Assembly (NCBI RefSeq): GCF_026230105.1
Contig: NC_079474.1
Coordinates: forward strand, 1,870,187 to 1,934,186
DNA length: 64,000 nt
Source: Diorhabda sublineata
Lineage: Eukaryota > Arthropoda > Insecta > Coleoptera > Chrysomelidae
Reading direction: 5' to 3'
Shown here in pieces: positions 26,471 to 38,603 of this stretch. The position numbers and the translations under genes are program-made. Position 1 is the stretch's first letter. Each line of letters begins with the position of its first letter. Below the pieces are notes generated by a model. It was not told the origin of the DNA and did no database searches. It worked only from the letters and a program-made list of their open reading frames with translations.

Positions 26471-27084
26471 ATTTTTTAGTTTTAAAATGATTATATTTAA
26501 AGTTTAAATCAGTTTCTGCAAACTCTTGTTAATAAATATTCGAAAACCCGATAGTGTTTTTTTTCTCGTACAATACGGATGATTAATTTCTATTTTTGTT
26601 TGTTACATTTTTTTAATTTTTATGTTAATGAAGTAATTCGAACTTTTTAGCAATAATTAACTTAGTTCTAGCATCGTTTTTCTTTTATCTCACCGTCAAT
26701 TACTATTTTCTTTGTTGTAGCATTAATTAATTGGTTGTTTTTTTAAAAAAAAAACTTGTTTCTGTGTTCAGATACATATTTTAAATTATGGTATTGGTTT
26801 TTTTGGTTCCAGCACCCAACTCATTGGTATTTACAAGCTTGCGAATAGAATAGAATTTGCAGAATGTCCCGTTTTACGATTTGTTAATATTTCTCGGGGT
26901 AAATAAATTTAACAATTGTAAAAATAAGTGTAGTCGGTCTTTTTGATCTGAAATGTCGGCGTTTTGGGTTTATTACATTCCCTAAAGGGCTTAAAGTGAC
27001 TAAACTTCGGATCTATACCATCGAGAATGAATAATAATTTTATTAGGGGTAATATTTAGTAATGTTGAAAGGGAATTGCAATTT
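26471..27084. other. Unique AT-rich sequence upstream of the 27085 exon
   Basis: No repeat unit or coding frame was seen. It would hold the 5' flank of the candidate secreted-protein exon. No clear TATA box was identified; TTTATTAGGGGTAATATT at about 27037 lies immediately upstream. Confidence 0.3.
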
Positions 27085-27277
27085 ATGACAAAAACGGTCG
27101 GAATAACTTTTTTTTTCGTAATTTTCGTTGTTATTCTTCGAATACAAGGTGATTCGAAAGAATCGACGTTAAATAAACCATTGGTCGGAATTGCGAGAAC
27201 CGGAAATCAAACACAACCACCTACTTCTCGTTCTACCATTAATTTCTGTCTGAAAGCTCGACAAACAGGAAATGCAG
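27085..27277 (+). CDS. Candidate first coding exon of a secreted protein
   Basis: ATG at 27085 opens a frame whose first 22 residues form a good signal peptide: a basic start MTKTVG, a hydrophobic core ITFFFVIFVVIL, then RIQG. The following part (KPLVGIARTGNQTQPPTS, with one cysteine later) has balanced codon use and low repeat content. At 27277/27278 the sequence GCAG|GTGTAA is a strong splice donor, giving a 64-codon first exon in phase 1. Without splicing the frame continues to TAA at 27397-27399, 104 residues in all, but the tail (THMG-like then FFLYVHQTYLK) looks less natural. I do not recognise the family; a small secreted peptide or cuticle/hormone precursor would fit. A downstream exon was not found with confidence. 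Confidence 0.45.
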
Positions 27278-27479
27278 GTGTAAAGGGGTTGGCATTTGGC
27301 GATACGCGTACATCCCATATGGGTCATTTTTTTTTATACGTGCACCAGACCTACCTTAAACTTGACCATTCAATTTCTAATCATAGTCCAGTCATTTAAG
27401 GAAAATCGAGATATTCAGCTATAAAGTCGTTTAAATTTGTTCATTTGACATCATAAAACTCCTTTCAAAACTCACATAT
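27278..27479. other. Flank or intron start after the 27085 exon
   Basis: Contains the read-through part of the 27085 frame and then AT-rich sequence leading into the palindromic satellite. Nothing else was recognised. Confidence 0.3.
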
Positions 27480-29403
27480 AATTCGACGAGAACAACTTTA
27501 AAATCGGGGGTAAAAATTGAAAAAAATCGATTTTTTGTATATTTTTTGCAAATAACTCGATTCCTATGGGTTTTACGCAATTTATATTTATTATCAAAAT
27601 TGTAGAAAATTAAATTTTGTATAATTTTTGTTTGAAAAATTTTTTTATACGGTGAATCGTTTCTGAGATATAGGGCAGAACGCGCGCGGTTAAAATCCTG
27701 TTTGAAATCAACTGGTACTCCCGATCAAGATAATCATTTGGATGAACTTGCGACAGAATTTGAAGAAAAAAATGTCCAATTCAGCGGAAAGACGACGACG
27801 AAGAAGAAAATTGAAATTAGAACTAATAATTATTATTATTTTGATCGGGAGTACCAGTTGATTTCCAACGGAATTCTAACCACGCGCGTTCTGTCCTGTA
27901 TCTCAGAAACGATTCACCGCATGAAAAAATTTTTCAAACAAAAGTTGTAGAAAATTTAACGTTCTATAACATTGATAATGAACACAATTAGCGTAAAACC
28001 CATAGGAAACGAGTTATTTGCAAAAAAAAGGAATAAAATCGATTTTTTGTATATTTTTTTCAAATAATTCATTTCCTATGGGTTTTACGCTATTTATAAT
28101 TATTATCAATATTGTAGAACATCAAATTTTTTACAACTTTAGTAAGAAAAATATTTTCATACGGTTAATCGTTTCTGAGATATAGGACAGAACGCGCGCG
28201 GTTAAAATCCTGTTTGAAATCAACTGGTACTCCCGATCAAAATAATCATTTGGATGAACTTGCGACAGAATTTGAAGAAGAAAAATGTCCAGTTTAGCGG
28301 GAAAACGACGACGAAGAAGAAAATTGAAATTAGAACTCATAATTATTATTATTTTGATCGGGACTACCAGTTGATTTCCAAGGGGATACTAACCGCCCTC
28401 TATCTCAGAAACGATTAACCGTATGAAATAATTTTTCGAACAAAAGTTGTAGAAAATTTAACGCTCTACAATATTGATAACAAACACAAATAGCGTAAAA
28501 CCCATAGGAAACGAGTTATTTGCAAATAATTTGCAAATAATTTGCAAAAAATTTGCGAAAAATCGATTTTTTGTACATTTTTTTCGAATAATTCATTTCC
28601 TATGGGTTTTACGCTATTTATGTTTATTATCAATATTGTAGAACATCAAATTTTCTACAACTTTTGTAAGAAAAATATTTTCATACGGTTAATCGTTTCT
28701 GAGATATAGGACAGAACGCGCGCGGTTAAAATCCTGTTTGAAATCAACTGGTACTCCCGATCAAAATAATAATTTGTATGAACTTGGGACAGAATTTGAA
28801 GGACAAAAATGTCCAATTCAGTGGGAAGACGACGACGAAAAAGAAAATTGAAATCATAACTCATAATTATTATTTTGATCGGGACTACCAGTTGATTTCC
28901 AAGGGGATACTAACCTTCCTCTATCTCAGAAACGGTTCACCGTATGAAATAATTTTTCAAACAAAAGTTGTAGAAAATTTAACGCTCTACAACATTGGTA
29001 ATGAACACAAATAGCGTAAAACCCATAGGAAACGAGTTATTTGCAAAAAATTTGCAAAAAATCGATTTTTTGTACATTTTTTTCGAATAATTCGTTTCCT
29101 ATGGGCTTTACGCTATTTATATTTATTTTCAATATTGTAGAACATCAAATTTTCTACAACTTTTACAGGAAAAATATTTTCATACGGTTAATCGTTTCTG
29201 AGATATAGGACAGAACACTCGCGGTTAGAATCCCGTTGGAAATCAACCGCCCTCTATCTCAGAAACGATTAACCGTTTGAAAAAAATTTTCAAACAAAAG
29301 TTGTAGAAAATTTAACGCTCTACAATATTGATAATGAACACAATTAGCGTAAAACCCATAGGAAACGAGTTATTTGCAAAAAATATGCATAAAATCGATT
29401 TTT
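27480..29403. repeat. Palindromic satellite, left block (units built from inverted arms)
   Basis: Each unit has a right-pointing arm starting CCTATGGGTTTTACGC and ending AACTGGTACTCCCGATC. A roughly 115-bp asymmetric spacer contains GACGACGACGAAGAAGAAAA. Then comes a left-pointing arm starting GATCGGGACTACCAGTTG and ending GCGTAAAACCCATAGGAAAC. The arms are inverted copies of about 160 bp, and a second spacer of about 70 bp separates units. Arms of this block start near 27560, 28075, 28600 and 29095. Units here are more diverged than in the right block, and the last one (29100-29403) lacks the asymmetric spacer. Confidence 0.9.
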
Positions 29404-29997
29404 TTGACTTTTGACTCCAAATTTTCAAAGTTGTTTACATCCAATTATATATGAGTATTGAGAGGAGTTTTAGTAAGTCAAAAGAACAAGTTTAAACGAC
29501 TCTATACCTGAGTATTTTCCGAAATTCTTACTTAAATATACCTAAAATCACCGGACTATCAATTTTTGTTATTACGAATCCGGTTTTTTTTTTCAATACT
29601 CAGCATTACACGTGCCCCTAATAAAAGCATAAGAAATTACATGATAGGGGCACGAAGTTGTTTGTCATCATAGTTTAGAAAAGACAAATCGAAATTTGCT
29701 TAGTTTTTATTTCACTAAAACGATCGAAATCCGAAAATGAAGTTGAAAAAACGAACTAAAATTTCGAGTTTATTTGTACGTAACTCGAAATCAAATCACC
29801 GTAGTAACATCGATGAATTATTCGAAGGAATCGATTAAATAAAAACATCCTGGACGTTCTTCTGACACCGACAAAACCTTCACAATGGTCCTTTTAATCA
29901 ACAGGCACAAATCAAAATGCATTATGTACCATTTCTAAAGATATATTGAAGTCGTGGGACAATGAAAAAATACTGTCAACAACATGGTTGTACTAAA
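29404..29997. other. Unique sequence inserted in the palindromic satellite; one clean hairpin
   Basis: The palindromic array stops inside a spacer at about 29403. The following 590 bp are unrelated to it. At 29611-29620 CGTGCCCCTA pairs perfectly with TAGGGGCACG at 29645-29654, a 10-bp stem with a 24-base loop. No coding frame was seen. Confidence 0.45.
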
Positions 29998-30437
29998 TTT
30001 ACGAGGGCGGTACCAAAAGTACTTGAGCAACCTTTTTATAATAAAAATCGTCAAGTTTCTCGAGATAATCATCAACTGACATCTCCTGTTGGAAAATATT
30101 AGTCCACCGAAACGTTTTTTCAAGTTTGGGAATAGAAAATAATCCGTTGGGGCTAAATATAGCGTATGAGGATCATCCAGTACCGCTTTGTGGTCATCCT
30201 AGGTAGTATAGTCTCGTCGAAACTGTACTACCCAATATGTTACTAATGAAAACGAAGAAGCGGTCTAATCCAGAGTAGAATCTAGCTCAGTTCTTATATT
30301 GATTGAGCTGAGACGTGCCAAACAAATACTAGATAACGTGATAATTTTAAATTTGGTTTATAGATAGTGAATTTTCCAATAAAGAGACTACCGCCATATC
30401 TAGGTTAAGCTAGGTACTTCTCGGATCATCCTCGTAT
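29998..30437 (-). mobile_element. Internally deleted mariner with both terminal inverted repeats
   Basis: The left end TTACGAGGGCGGTACCAAAA (29998) and the right end, read on the minus strand, TACATACGAGGATGATCCGA followed by GAAGTACC, match over about 28 bases as terminal inverted repeats. Between them the minus strand encodes mariner C-terminal sequence: LYLAPTDYFLFPNLKK and FGG at about 30178-30100, then YLEKLDDFYYKK near 30065-30030. The first corresponds to the usual SPDLAPSDYFLFPNLKK motif around the third catalytic aspartate. An ATG-led remnant MAVVSLLENSLS lies near the right end. The full element would be about 1.3 kb, so most of the catalytic core is missing. The reading frame is broken by shifts and stops. 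Confidence 0.75.
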
Positions 30438-30689
30438 GTAATAACACGCAGTTTAATAATTTTTCTAATCGAATTTGAAGTTATTGATATTGATTTAATT
30501 GAAAATGAACTGAGATGAAACAAAGTGATTATCCCTCGTATATTTATAATATAAAATAAAAAATAGTTATTAGATGAAACATAAAATAAAAGAGGTTTAT
30601 AGAGAAGCCATTAAAGAAGAAGATTTTAACCAAATTTATAAAGAAAATAGTCAAAATTACGAAGTTTTTCTATAAGTGATTTTTTGTGA
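30438..30689. other. AT-rich flank of the mariner insertion
   Basis: Non-coding AT-rich sequence up to the point where palindromic satellite resumes (TATCTCAGAAACGACTAACC at about 30712). Nothing else is seen. Confidence 0.35.
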
Positions 30690-32880
30690 TATAGGATTCT
30701 AACCGCCTTCTATCTCAGAAACGACTAACCGTATGAAATAATCTTTCAAACAAAAGTTGTAGAAAATTTAACGCTCTACAATATTAATACTGAACACAAT
30801 TAGCGTAAAACCCATAGGAAACGAGTTATTTTCAAATAATTTGCAAAAAATTTGCGAAAAATCGACTTTTTGTACATTTTTTTCGAATAATTCATTTCCT
30901 ATGGGTTTTACGCTATTTATGTTTATTATCAATATTGTAGAACATCAAATTTTCTACAACTTTTGTAGGAAAAATATTTTCATACGGTTAATCGTTTCTG
31001 AGATATAGGACAGAACGCGCGCGGTTAAAATCCTGTTTGAAATCAACTGGTACTCCCGATCTAAATAATAATTTGGATGAACTTGGGACAGAATTTGAAG
31101 GACAAAAATGTCCAATTCAGTGGGAAGACGACGACGAAAAAGAAAATTGAAATCATAACTCATAATTATTATTATTTTGATCGGGACTACCAGTTGATTT
31201 CCAAGGGGATACTAACCGCCCTCTATCTCAGAAACGATTCACCGTATGAAAAAATTTTTCAAACAAAAGCTGTAGAAAATTTAACGTTCTATAACATTGA
31301 TAATGAACACAATTAGCGTAAAACCCATAGGAAACGAGTTATTTGCAAATAATTTGCAAAAAATTTGCGAAAAATCGATTTTTTGTACATTTTTTTCGAA
31401 TAATTCATTTCCTATGGGTTTTACGCTATTTATGTTTATTATCAATATTGTAGAACATCAAATTTTCTACAACTTTTGTTCAAAAAAATTTTTCATACGG
31501 TTAATAGTTTCTGAGATATAGGACAGAACGCGCGCGGTTAAAATCCTGTTTGAAATCAACTGGTACTCCCGATCTAAATAATAATTTGGATGAACTTGGG
31601 ACAGAATTTGAAGGACAAAAATGTCCAATTCAGTGGGAAGACGACGACGAAAAAGAAAATTGAAATCATAACTCATAATTATTATTATTTTGATCGGGAC
31701 TACCAGTTGATTTCCAAGGGGATACTAACCGCCCTCTATCTCAGAAACGATTCACCGTATGAAAAAATTTTTCAAACAAAAGTTGTAGAAAATTTAACGT
31801 TCTATAACATTGATAATGAACACATTTAGCGTAAAACCCATAGGAAACGAGTTATTTGCAAATAATTTGCAAAAAATTTGCGAAAAATCGATTTTTTGTA
31901 CATTTTTTTCGAATAATTCATTTCCTATGGGTTTTACGCTATTTATGTTTATTATCAATATTGTAGAACATCAAATTTTCTACAACTTTTGTTCAAAAAA
32001 ATTTTTCATACGGTTAATCGTTTCTGAGATATAGGACAGAACGCGCGCGGTTAAAATCCTGTTTGAAATCAACTGGTACTCCCGATCTAAATAATAATTT
32101 GGATGAACTTGGGACAGAATTTGAAGGACAAAAATGTCCAATTCAGTGGGAAGACGACGACGAAAAAGAAAATTGAAATCATAACTCATAATTATTATTA
32201 TTTTGATCGGGACTACCAGTTGATTTCCAAGGGGATACTAACCGCCCTCTATCTCAGAAACGATTCACCGTATGAAAAAATTTTTCAAACAAAAGTTGTA
32301 GAAAATTTAACGTTTTACAATATTGATAATAGTTATGAATAGCGTAAAACCCATAGGAAACGAGTTATTTGCAAAAAAAGGAATAAAATCGATTTTTTGT
32401 ATATTTTTTTCAAATAATTCATTTCCTATGGGCTTTACGCTATTTATAATCATCATCAATATTGTAGAACATCAAATTTTCTACAACTTTTGTTCAAAAA
32501 ATTTTTTCATACGGCGAACGGTTTCTGAGATATAGGACAGAACGCGCGCGGTTAAAATCCTGTTTGAAATCAACTGGTATTCCCGATCAAAATAATCATT
32601 TGGATGAACTTGCGACATAATTTGAAGAAGAAAAATGTCCAGTTTAGTGGGAAGACGACGACGAAAAAGAAAATTGAAATCATAACTCATAATTATTATT
32701 ATTTTGATCGGGACTACCAGTTGATTTCCAACGTTATTCTAAACGCTCTCTATCTCAGAAACGATTCACCTTATGAAAAAATTTTTCAAACAAAAGTTGT
32801 AGAAAATTTAACGCTCTACAATATTGATAATAAACATAAATAGCGTAAAACCAAAAGGAAACGTGTTATTTGCAAAAAAT
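30690..32880. repeat. Palindromic satellite, right block, 513-bp units
   Basis: Same unit structure as 27480-29403 but far more regular. The arm ends recur with a period of 513: the minus-strand landmark of one arm ends at 31163, 31676 and 32189, and at 32690 after a small deletion. Inverted arms of about 160 bp alternate with a 115-bp asymmetric spacer and a 70-bp spacer that itself has partial dyad symmetry (GTTATTTGCAAA against CGAATAATTC). Open frames of 69-79 codons occur on both strands of each unit because the arms mirror one another. The minus-strand ones pass through the spacer's KKK/RRR-coding part. I treat them as by-products. Confidence 0.93.
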
Positions 32881-33449
32881 ATCCAAAAAGTCCATTTTTT
32901 AGAAATTTTCAACTAAAATGTATATAGAAAATAATCAAAATAAGATACATTTAAGAAAAAAAGTCTATGCGAACGATTGTCATTTTGTTTTACTTCAATT
33001 TTAGAAAAAAAAATCACAAATTTAGATTATCCTTTCACCAAAATACCAGAAAAATATGTTACGTCTTACCAAAACTGTATTTTGATCAACTTAATTATCA
33101 ATTTGTTTAATATGACTACTCCAAATTTCTTTTTCTTTTATCACGAATTTTTTTCACGTATAAGTGACTTTCTAATTCATCCCTCCGTGTTCCCTGTCTC
33201 AAATATCTGATCATTACCAACAATAAGATTCATTCCACCATAAACCTGCGCGTTTTCGAGTAAAACTCTCTTCATGGGAACTTTCATTATGTTTGTCATC
33301 TTCTTTTATTTACCCTGTATGTAAGGGACTTGTAGACATAAAAGAGTGATTGGCATATAGGCCAGTCGATTGATTTGAACTCGTACTTATTTCCATTATA
33401 TTTAAATTTAGAAATACCTGTCTGTGCAGACATTTTTTTTTGTTTTCAG
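32881..33449. other. Unique AT-rich sequence
   Basis: No recognised gene. ACCCTGTATG at about 33313 repeats the end motif of the fold-back elements. A polypyrimidine tract with TGTTTTCAG at 33441-33449 resembles a splice acceptor on the plus strand, but it abuts antisense mariner sequence and is not treated as an exon border. Confidence 0.35.
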
Positions 33450-33633
33450 AACCTCCCGCACGACTTCAGACCAATTCAATTGCGGAAAATGGTGGACTCA
33501 AGTCACCATAAACAACCTCCATTTTGTTTTTGATGCGTTTCAATCTGAGACAAACTTGACTGAGTAGTCGTTCGAATTTAAAATGGAATTGACTTTGTAC
33601 AGGCACTTTTTGGATCGTCCTCGTACTATACGA
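33450..33633 (-). mobile_element. 5' end of a mariner element (minus strand)
   Basis: Read on the minus strand, the sequence begins with TAGTACGAGGACGATCCAAA near 33633. This resembles the terminal repeat of the element at 29998-30437 (TACGAGGATGATCC). It continues into a frame RIKNKMEVVYGDLSPPFSAI at about 33565-33500, followed by a stop. VYGD--P-FS-I is the conserved helix-turn-helix region near the N-terminus of mariner transposases. The element breaks off at about 33450 and no 3' end was found, so it is a truncated copy. A plus-strand frame here (33450-33511, after an acceptor-like site) is therefore probably an antisense accident. Confidence 0.55.
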
Positions 33634-34255
33634 CGCCAAGAAAGGAATAAATGAACATAGTAGAAGAAGAATAGTTTCTTTAGGAGATCTCTGGTATATT
33701 CTTTCTAATTTTTCATTAAACCGAAATACAACAACGCATAAAACTATTTCTTAAACTTTATATGGTACTGGTCACGTTTTGTTTGGTTCTTATGGGTCTT
33801 TACACCACTAGTCATGGTATAACTGTCTTCTTGCTTAAGCCCGGATGAACTGTAAGCTATAACAACGTTTACAAATCGATCTACGTCTCGGAATTTATCA
33901 ACTAAGAGACGTTTATGTTTACGTTAAGTAACTGGCCTAAAAACCAGAACAACCCACCTGGTACTCTCTCGTCTATTATATCAACAATAGTTTTGTAGTT
34001 TTGTAATTTCATATGCCAGCGTTGTGTTCAGCTTCTTTTTTCCATCTCAATACGTTCTTCATATCTTTTTTTTTTTTTTTTTTTCGATGATGTTTATCGC
34101 TAAAAAATTATAGTGAATCCAAATATTCCGTTGCATGGAATTGAAAAATTTACTACTTTTCTTTCTACGTCGTCTTATTGTTGGTTTTTCCGTATTAAAT
34201 TCGTCTCTTCAGCTCTTTCTCGGACTTCCTTCTTGGTTTTATCAGTTCCTTCTTA
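33634..34255. other. Unique sequence before the 345-bp satellite
   Basis: Mixed AT-rich sequence with an 18-T run at 34069-34084. A plus-strand frame from ATG 34135 starts with hydrophobic leucine/phenylalanine-rich residues but runs straight into satellite sequence, so it is not considered a gene. No 5' mariner part was found here. Confidence 0.35.
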
Positions 34256-37200
34256 CGTTTCCACAAACTGAGCACAACAACCAATTTATAGATTTCGAAT
34301 TCCTTCCAGACTTCTCTACACAGCACCTACAGCTTCAATTCGATGGGGAAAAGCCCATTTTTTTGGATCCGTTACTTCAATTTGTCTGATTTTTCTATAT
34401 CAGCGCATGGAATGATTTGGGTCTAAACCCAGCTCAAGTTTCCACGTACTGAGCACAACAACCAATTGATAGATTTGAATGGATGGTTCCATAGAATATT
34501 TTTTACGTCTTGGATGAAACGTGAGTTCATCTTTTCACGCCGGAAACAAAAAAACATTCAAAACCATTGACTGAGAAGAAAAAACTGGATTCAAAGAAGA
34601 CAAAGACCGCTACTGAGTACAACAACCAATTTGTAGATTTGGAATACCTTCCAGGCTATCCTCCACAGCACCTACAGCTGCAGTTCGATGGGGAAAAGCC
34701 AATTTTTTTGGATCCGTTACTTCAATTTGTCTGATTTTTCTATATCAGCGCATGGAATGATTTGGGTCTAAACCCAGCTCAAGTTTCCACGTACTGAGCA
34801 CAACAACCAATTGATAGATTTGAATGGATGGTTCCATAGAATATTTTTTACGTCTTGGATGAAACGTGAGTTCATCTTTTCACGCCGGAAACAAAAAAAC
34901 ATTCAAAACCATTGACTGAGAAGAAAAAACTGGATTCAAAGAAGACAAAGACCGCTACTGAGTACAACAACCAATTTGTAGATTTGGAATACCTTCCAGG
35001 CTATCCTCCACAGCACCTACAGCTGCAGTTCGATGGGGAAAAGCCAATTTTTTTGGATCCGTTACTTCAATTTGTCTGATTTTTCTATATCAGCGCATGG
35101 AATGATTTGGGTCTAAACCCAGCTCAAGTTTCCACGTACTGAGCACAACAACCAATTGATAGATTTGAATGGATGGTTCCATAGAATATTTTTTACGTCT
35201 TGGATGAAACGTGAGTTCATCTTTTCACGCCGGAAACAAAAAAACATTCAAAACCATTGACTGAGAAGAAAAAACTGGATTCAAAGAAGACAAAGACCGC
35301 TACTGAGTACAACAACCAATTTGTAGATTTGGAATACCTTCCAGGCTATCCTCCACAGCACCTACAGCTGCAGTTCGATGGGGAAAAGCCAATTTTTTTG
35401 GATCCGTTACTTCAATTTGTCTGATCTTTCTATATCAGCGCATGGAATGATTTGGGTCTAAACCCAGCTCAAGTTTCCACGTACTGAGCACAACAACCAA
35501 TTGATAGATTTGAATGGATGGTTCCATAGAATATTTTTTACGTCTTGGATGAAACGTGGGTCCATCTTTTCACGCCCGAAACAAAAAAACATTCAAAACC
35601 ATTGACTGAGAAGAAAAAACTGGATTCAAAGAAGACAAAGACCGCTACTGAGTACAACAACCAAGTTACAGATTTGGAATTCCTTCCAGGCTATCCTCCA
35701 CAGCACCTACAGGTGCAGATCGATGAGGAAAAGTCCATTTTTTTGGATTCATCACTACAATTTGTCTGATTTTTCTATATCAGCGCATGGAATGGTTTGG
35801 GTCTAAACCCAGCTCAAGTTTCCACGTACTGAGCACAACAACCAATTGATAGATTTGAATGGATGGTTCCATAGAATATTTTTTACGCCTTGGATGAAAC
35901 GTGGGTTCATCTTTTCACGCCGGAAACAAAAAAACATTCAAAACCATTGACTGAGAAGAAAAAACTGGATTCAAAGAAGACAAAGACCGCTACTGAGTAC
36001 AACAACCAATTTGTAGATTTGGAATACCTTCCAGGCTATCCTCCACAGCACCTACAGCTGCAGTTCGATGGGGAAAATCCCATTTTTTTGGATCCGTTAC
36101 TTCAATTTGTCTGATTTTTCTATATCAGCGCATGGAATGATTTGGGTCTAAACCCAGCTCAAGTTTCCACGTACTGAGCACAACAACCAATTGATAGATT
36201 TGAATGGATGGTTCCATAGAATATTTTTTACGCCTTGGATGAAACGTGGGTTCATCTTTTCACGCCCGAAACAAAAAAACATTCAAAACCATTGACTGAG
36301 AAGAAAAAACTGGATTCAAAGAAGACAAAGACCGCTACTGAGTACAACAACCAAGTTACAGATTTGGAATTCCTTCCAGGCTTTCCTCCACAGCACCTAC
36401 AGGTGCAATTCGTTGGGGAAAAGCCCATTTTTTTGGATTCATCACTACAATTTGTCTGATTTTTCTATATCAGCGCATGGAATGATTTGGGTCTAAACCC
36501 AGCTCAAGTTTCCACGTACTGAGCACAACAACCAATTGATAGATTTGAATGGATGGTTCCATAGAATATTTTTTACGCCTTGGATGAAACGTGGGTCCAT
36601 CTTTTCATACCCTAAACAAAAAAACAATCAAAACGATGGACTGAGAAGAGAAGACTGGATTCAAAGAAGACAAAGACCGCTACTGAGTACAACAACCAAT
36701 TTGTAGATTTGGAATACCTTCCAGGCTTTCCTCCACAGCACCTACAGGTGCAATTCGTTGGGGAAAATCCCATTTTTTTGGATTCATCACTACAATTTGT
36801 CTGATTTTTCTATATCAGCGCATGGAATGGTTTGGGTCTAAGTCCAGCTCAAGTATCCAGGTACTGAGCACAACAACCAATTGATAGATTTGAATGGATG
36901 GTTCCATAGAATATTTTTTACGCCTTGGATGAAACGTGGGTTCATCTTTTCACGCCCGAAACAAAAAAACATTCAAAACCATTGACTGAGAAGAAAAAAC
37001 TGGATTCAAAGAAGACAAAGACCGCTACTGAGTACAACAACCAAGTTACAGATTTGGAATTCCTTCCAGGCTATCCTCCACAGCACCTACAGGTGCAATT
37101 CGTTGGGGAAAAGCCCATTTTTTTGGATTCATCACTACAATTTGTCTGATTTTTCTATATCAGCGCATGGAATGGTTTGGGTCTAAGTCCAGCTCAAGTT

Positions 37201-38603
37201 TCCACGTACTGAGCACAACAACCAATTGATAGATTTGAATGGATGGTTCCATAGAATATTTTTTACGCCTTGGATGAAACGTGGGTCCATCTTTTCATAC
37301 CCTAAACAAAAAAACAATCAAAACGATGGACTGAGAAGAGAAGACTGGATTCAAAGAAGACAAAGACCGCTACTGAGTACAACAACCAATTTGTAGATTT
37401 GGAATACCTTCCAGGCTATCCTCCACAGCACCTACAGCTGCAGTTCGATGGGGAAAAGCCCATTTTTTTGGATCCGTTACTTCAATTTGTCTGATTTTTC
37501 TATATCAGCGCATGGAATGATTTGGGTCTAAACCCAGCTCAAGTTTCCACGTACCGAGCACAACAACCAATTGATAGATTTGAATGGATGGTTCCATAGA
37601 ATATTTTTTACGCCTTGGATGAAACGTGGGTTCATCTTTTCACGCCCGAAACAAAAAAACATTCAAAACCATTGACTGAGAAGAAAAAACTGGATTCAAA
37701 GAAGACAAAGACCGCTACTGAGTACAACAACCAAGTTACAGATTTGGAATTCCTTCCAGGCTATCCTCCACAGCACCTACAGGTGCAGATCGATGAGGAA
37801 AAGTCCATTTTTTTGGATTCATCACTACAATTTGTCTGATTTTTCTATATCAGCGCATGGAATGGTTTGGGTCTAAACCCAGCTCAAGTTTCCACGTACT
37901 GAGCACAACAACCAATTGATAGATTTGAATGGATGGTTCCATAGAATATTTTTTACGCCTTGGATGAAACGTGGGTTCATCTTTTCACGCCGGAAACAAA
38001 AAAACATTCAAAACCATTGACTGAGAAGAAAAAACTGGATTCAAAGAAGACAAAGACCGCTACTGAGTACAACAACCAATTTGTAGATTTGGAATACCTT
38101 CCAGGCTATCCTCCACAGCACCTACAGCTGCAGTTCGATGGGGAAAATCCCATTTTTTTGGATTCATCACTACAATTTGTCTGATTTTTCTATATCAGCG
38201 CATGGAATGGTTTGGGTCTAAGTCCAGCTCAAGTTTCCACGTACTGAGCACAACAACCAATTGATAGATTTGAATGGATGGTTCCATAGAATATTTTTTA
38301 CGCCTTGGATGAAACGTGGGTTCATCTTTTCATACCCTAAACAAAAAAACAATCAAAACGATGGACTGAGAAGAGAAGACTGGATTCAAAGAAGACAAAG
38401 ACCGCTACTGAGTACAACAACCAATTTGTAGATTTGGAATACCTTCCAGGCTATCCTCCACAGCACCTACAGCTGCAGTTCGATGGGGAAAAGCCCATTT
38501 TTTTGGATCCGTTACTTCAATTTGTCTGATTTTTCTATATCAGCGCATGGAATGATTTGGGTCTATGGGTCTAAGCCCAGCTCACGTTTCCAGGTACTGA
38601 GTA
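34256..38603 (+). repeat. 345-bp satellite carrying a mariner transposase segment, about 12.6 units
   Basis: GGATGAAACGTG recurs at 34512 and 34857, and every 345 bp to about 38300. Each unit contains, in the plus strand, LDETWVHLFTPETKKHSK followed by a lysine-rich stretch ending KKTKTA. This matches the segment of mariner transposases around the first catalytic aspartate (VDETW-H---PETK-QSK---G---PKK-KT). The rest of the unit is unidentified. TACTGAG(T/C)ACAACAACCAA occurs twice in each unit, once right after the mariner part, and a third time at the array's right end (about 38596). Because 345 is divisible by 3 the 74-codon frame repeats in every unit, but it starts at TTG and always stops at TGA, so no protein is expected. 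Confidence 0.95.

Noticed and set aside
33450..33511. Plus-strand exon after the acceptor-like TTTGTTTTCAG, in phase with the donor at 27277
   Set aside because: The opposite strand carries the mariner N-terminal motif VYGD--P-FS-I and a terminal repeat, so the plus frame is most likely antisense of a transposon. Joining the two would be speculation.
35545..38184. Repeated 74-codon frames in the 345-bp satellite as a possible tandem gene family
   Set aside because: Starts are TTG and part of the frame is mariner transposase; units end in TGA. No separate promoters or introns are visible.
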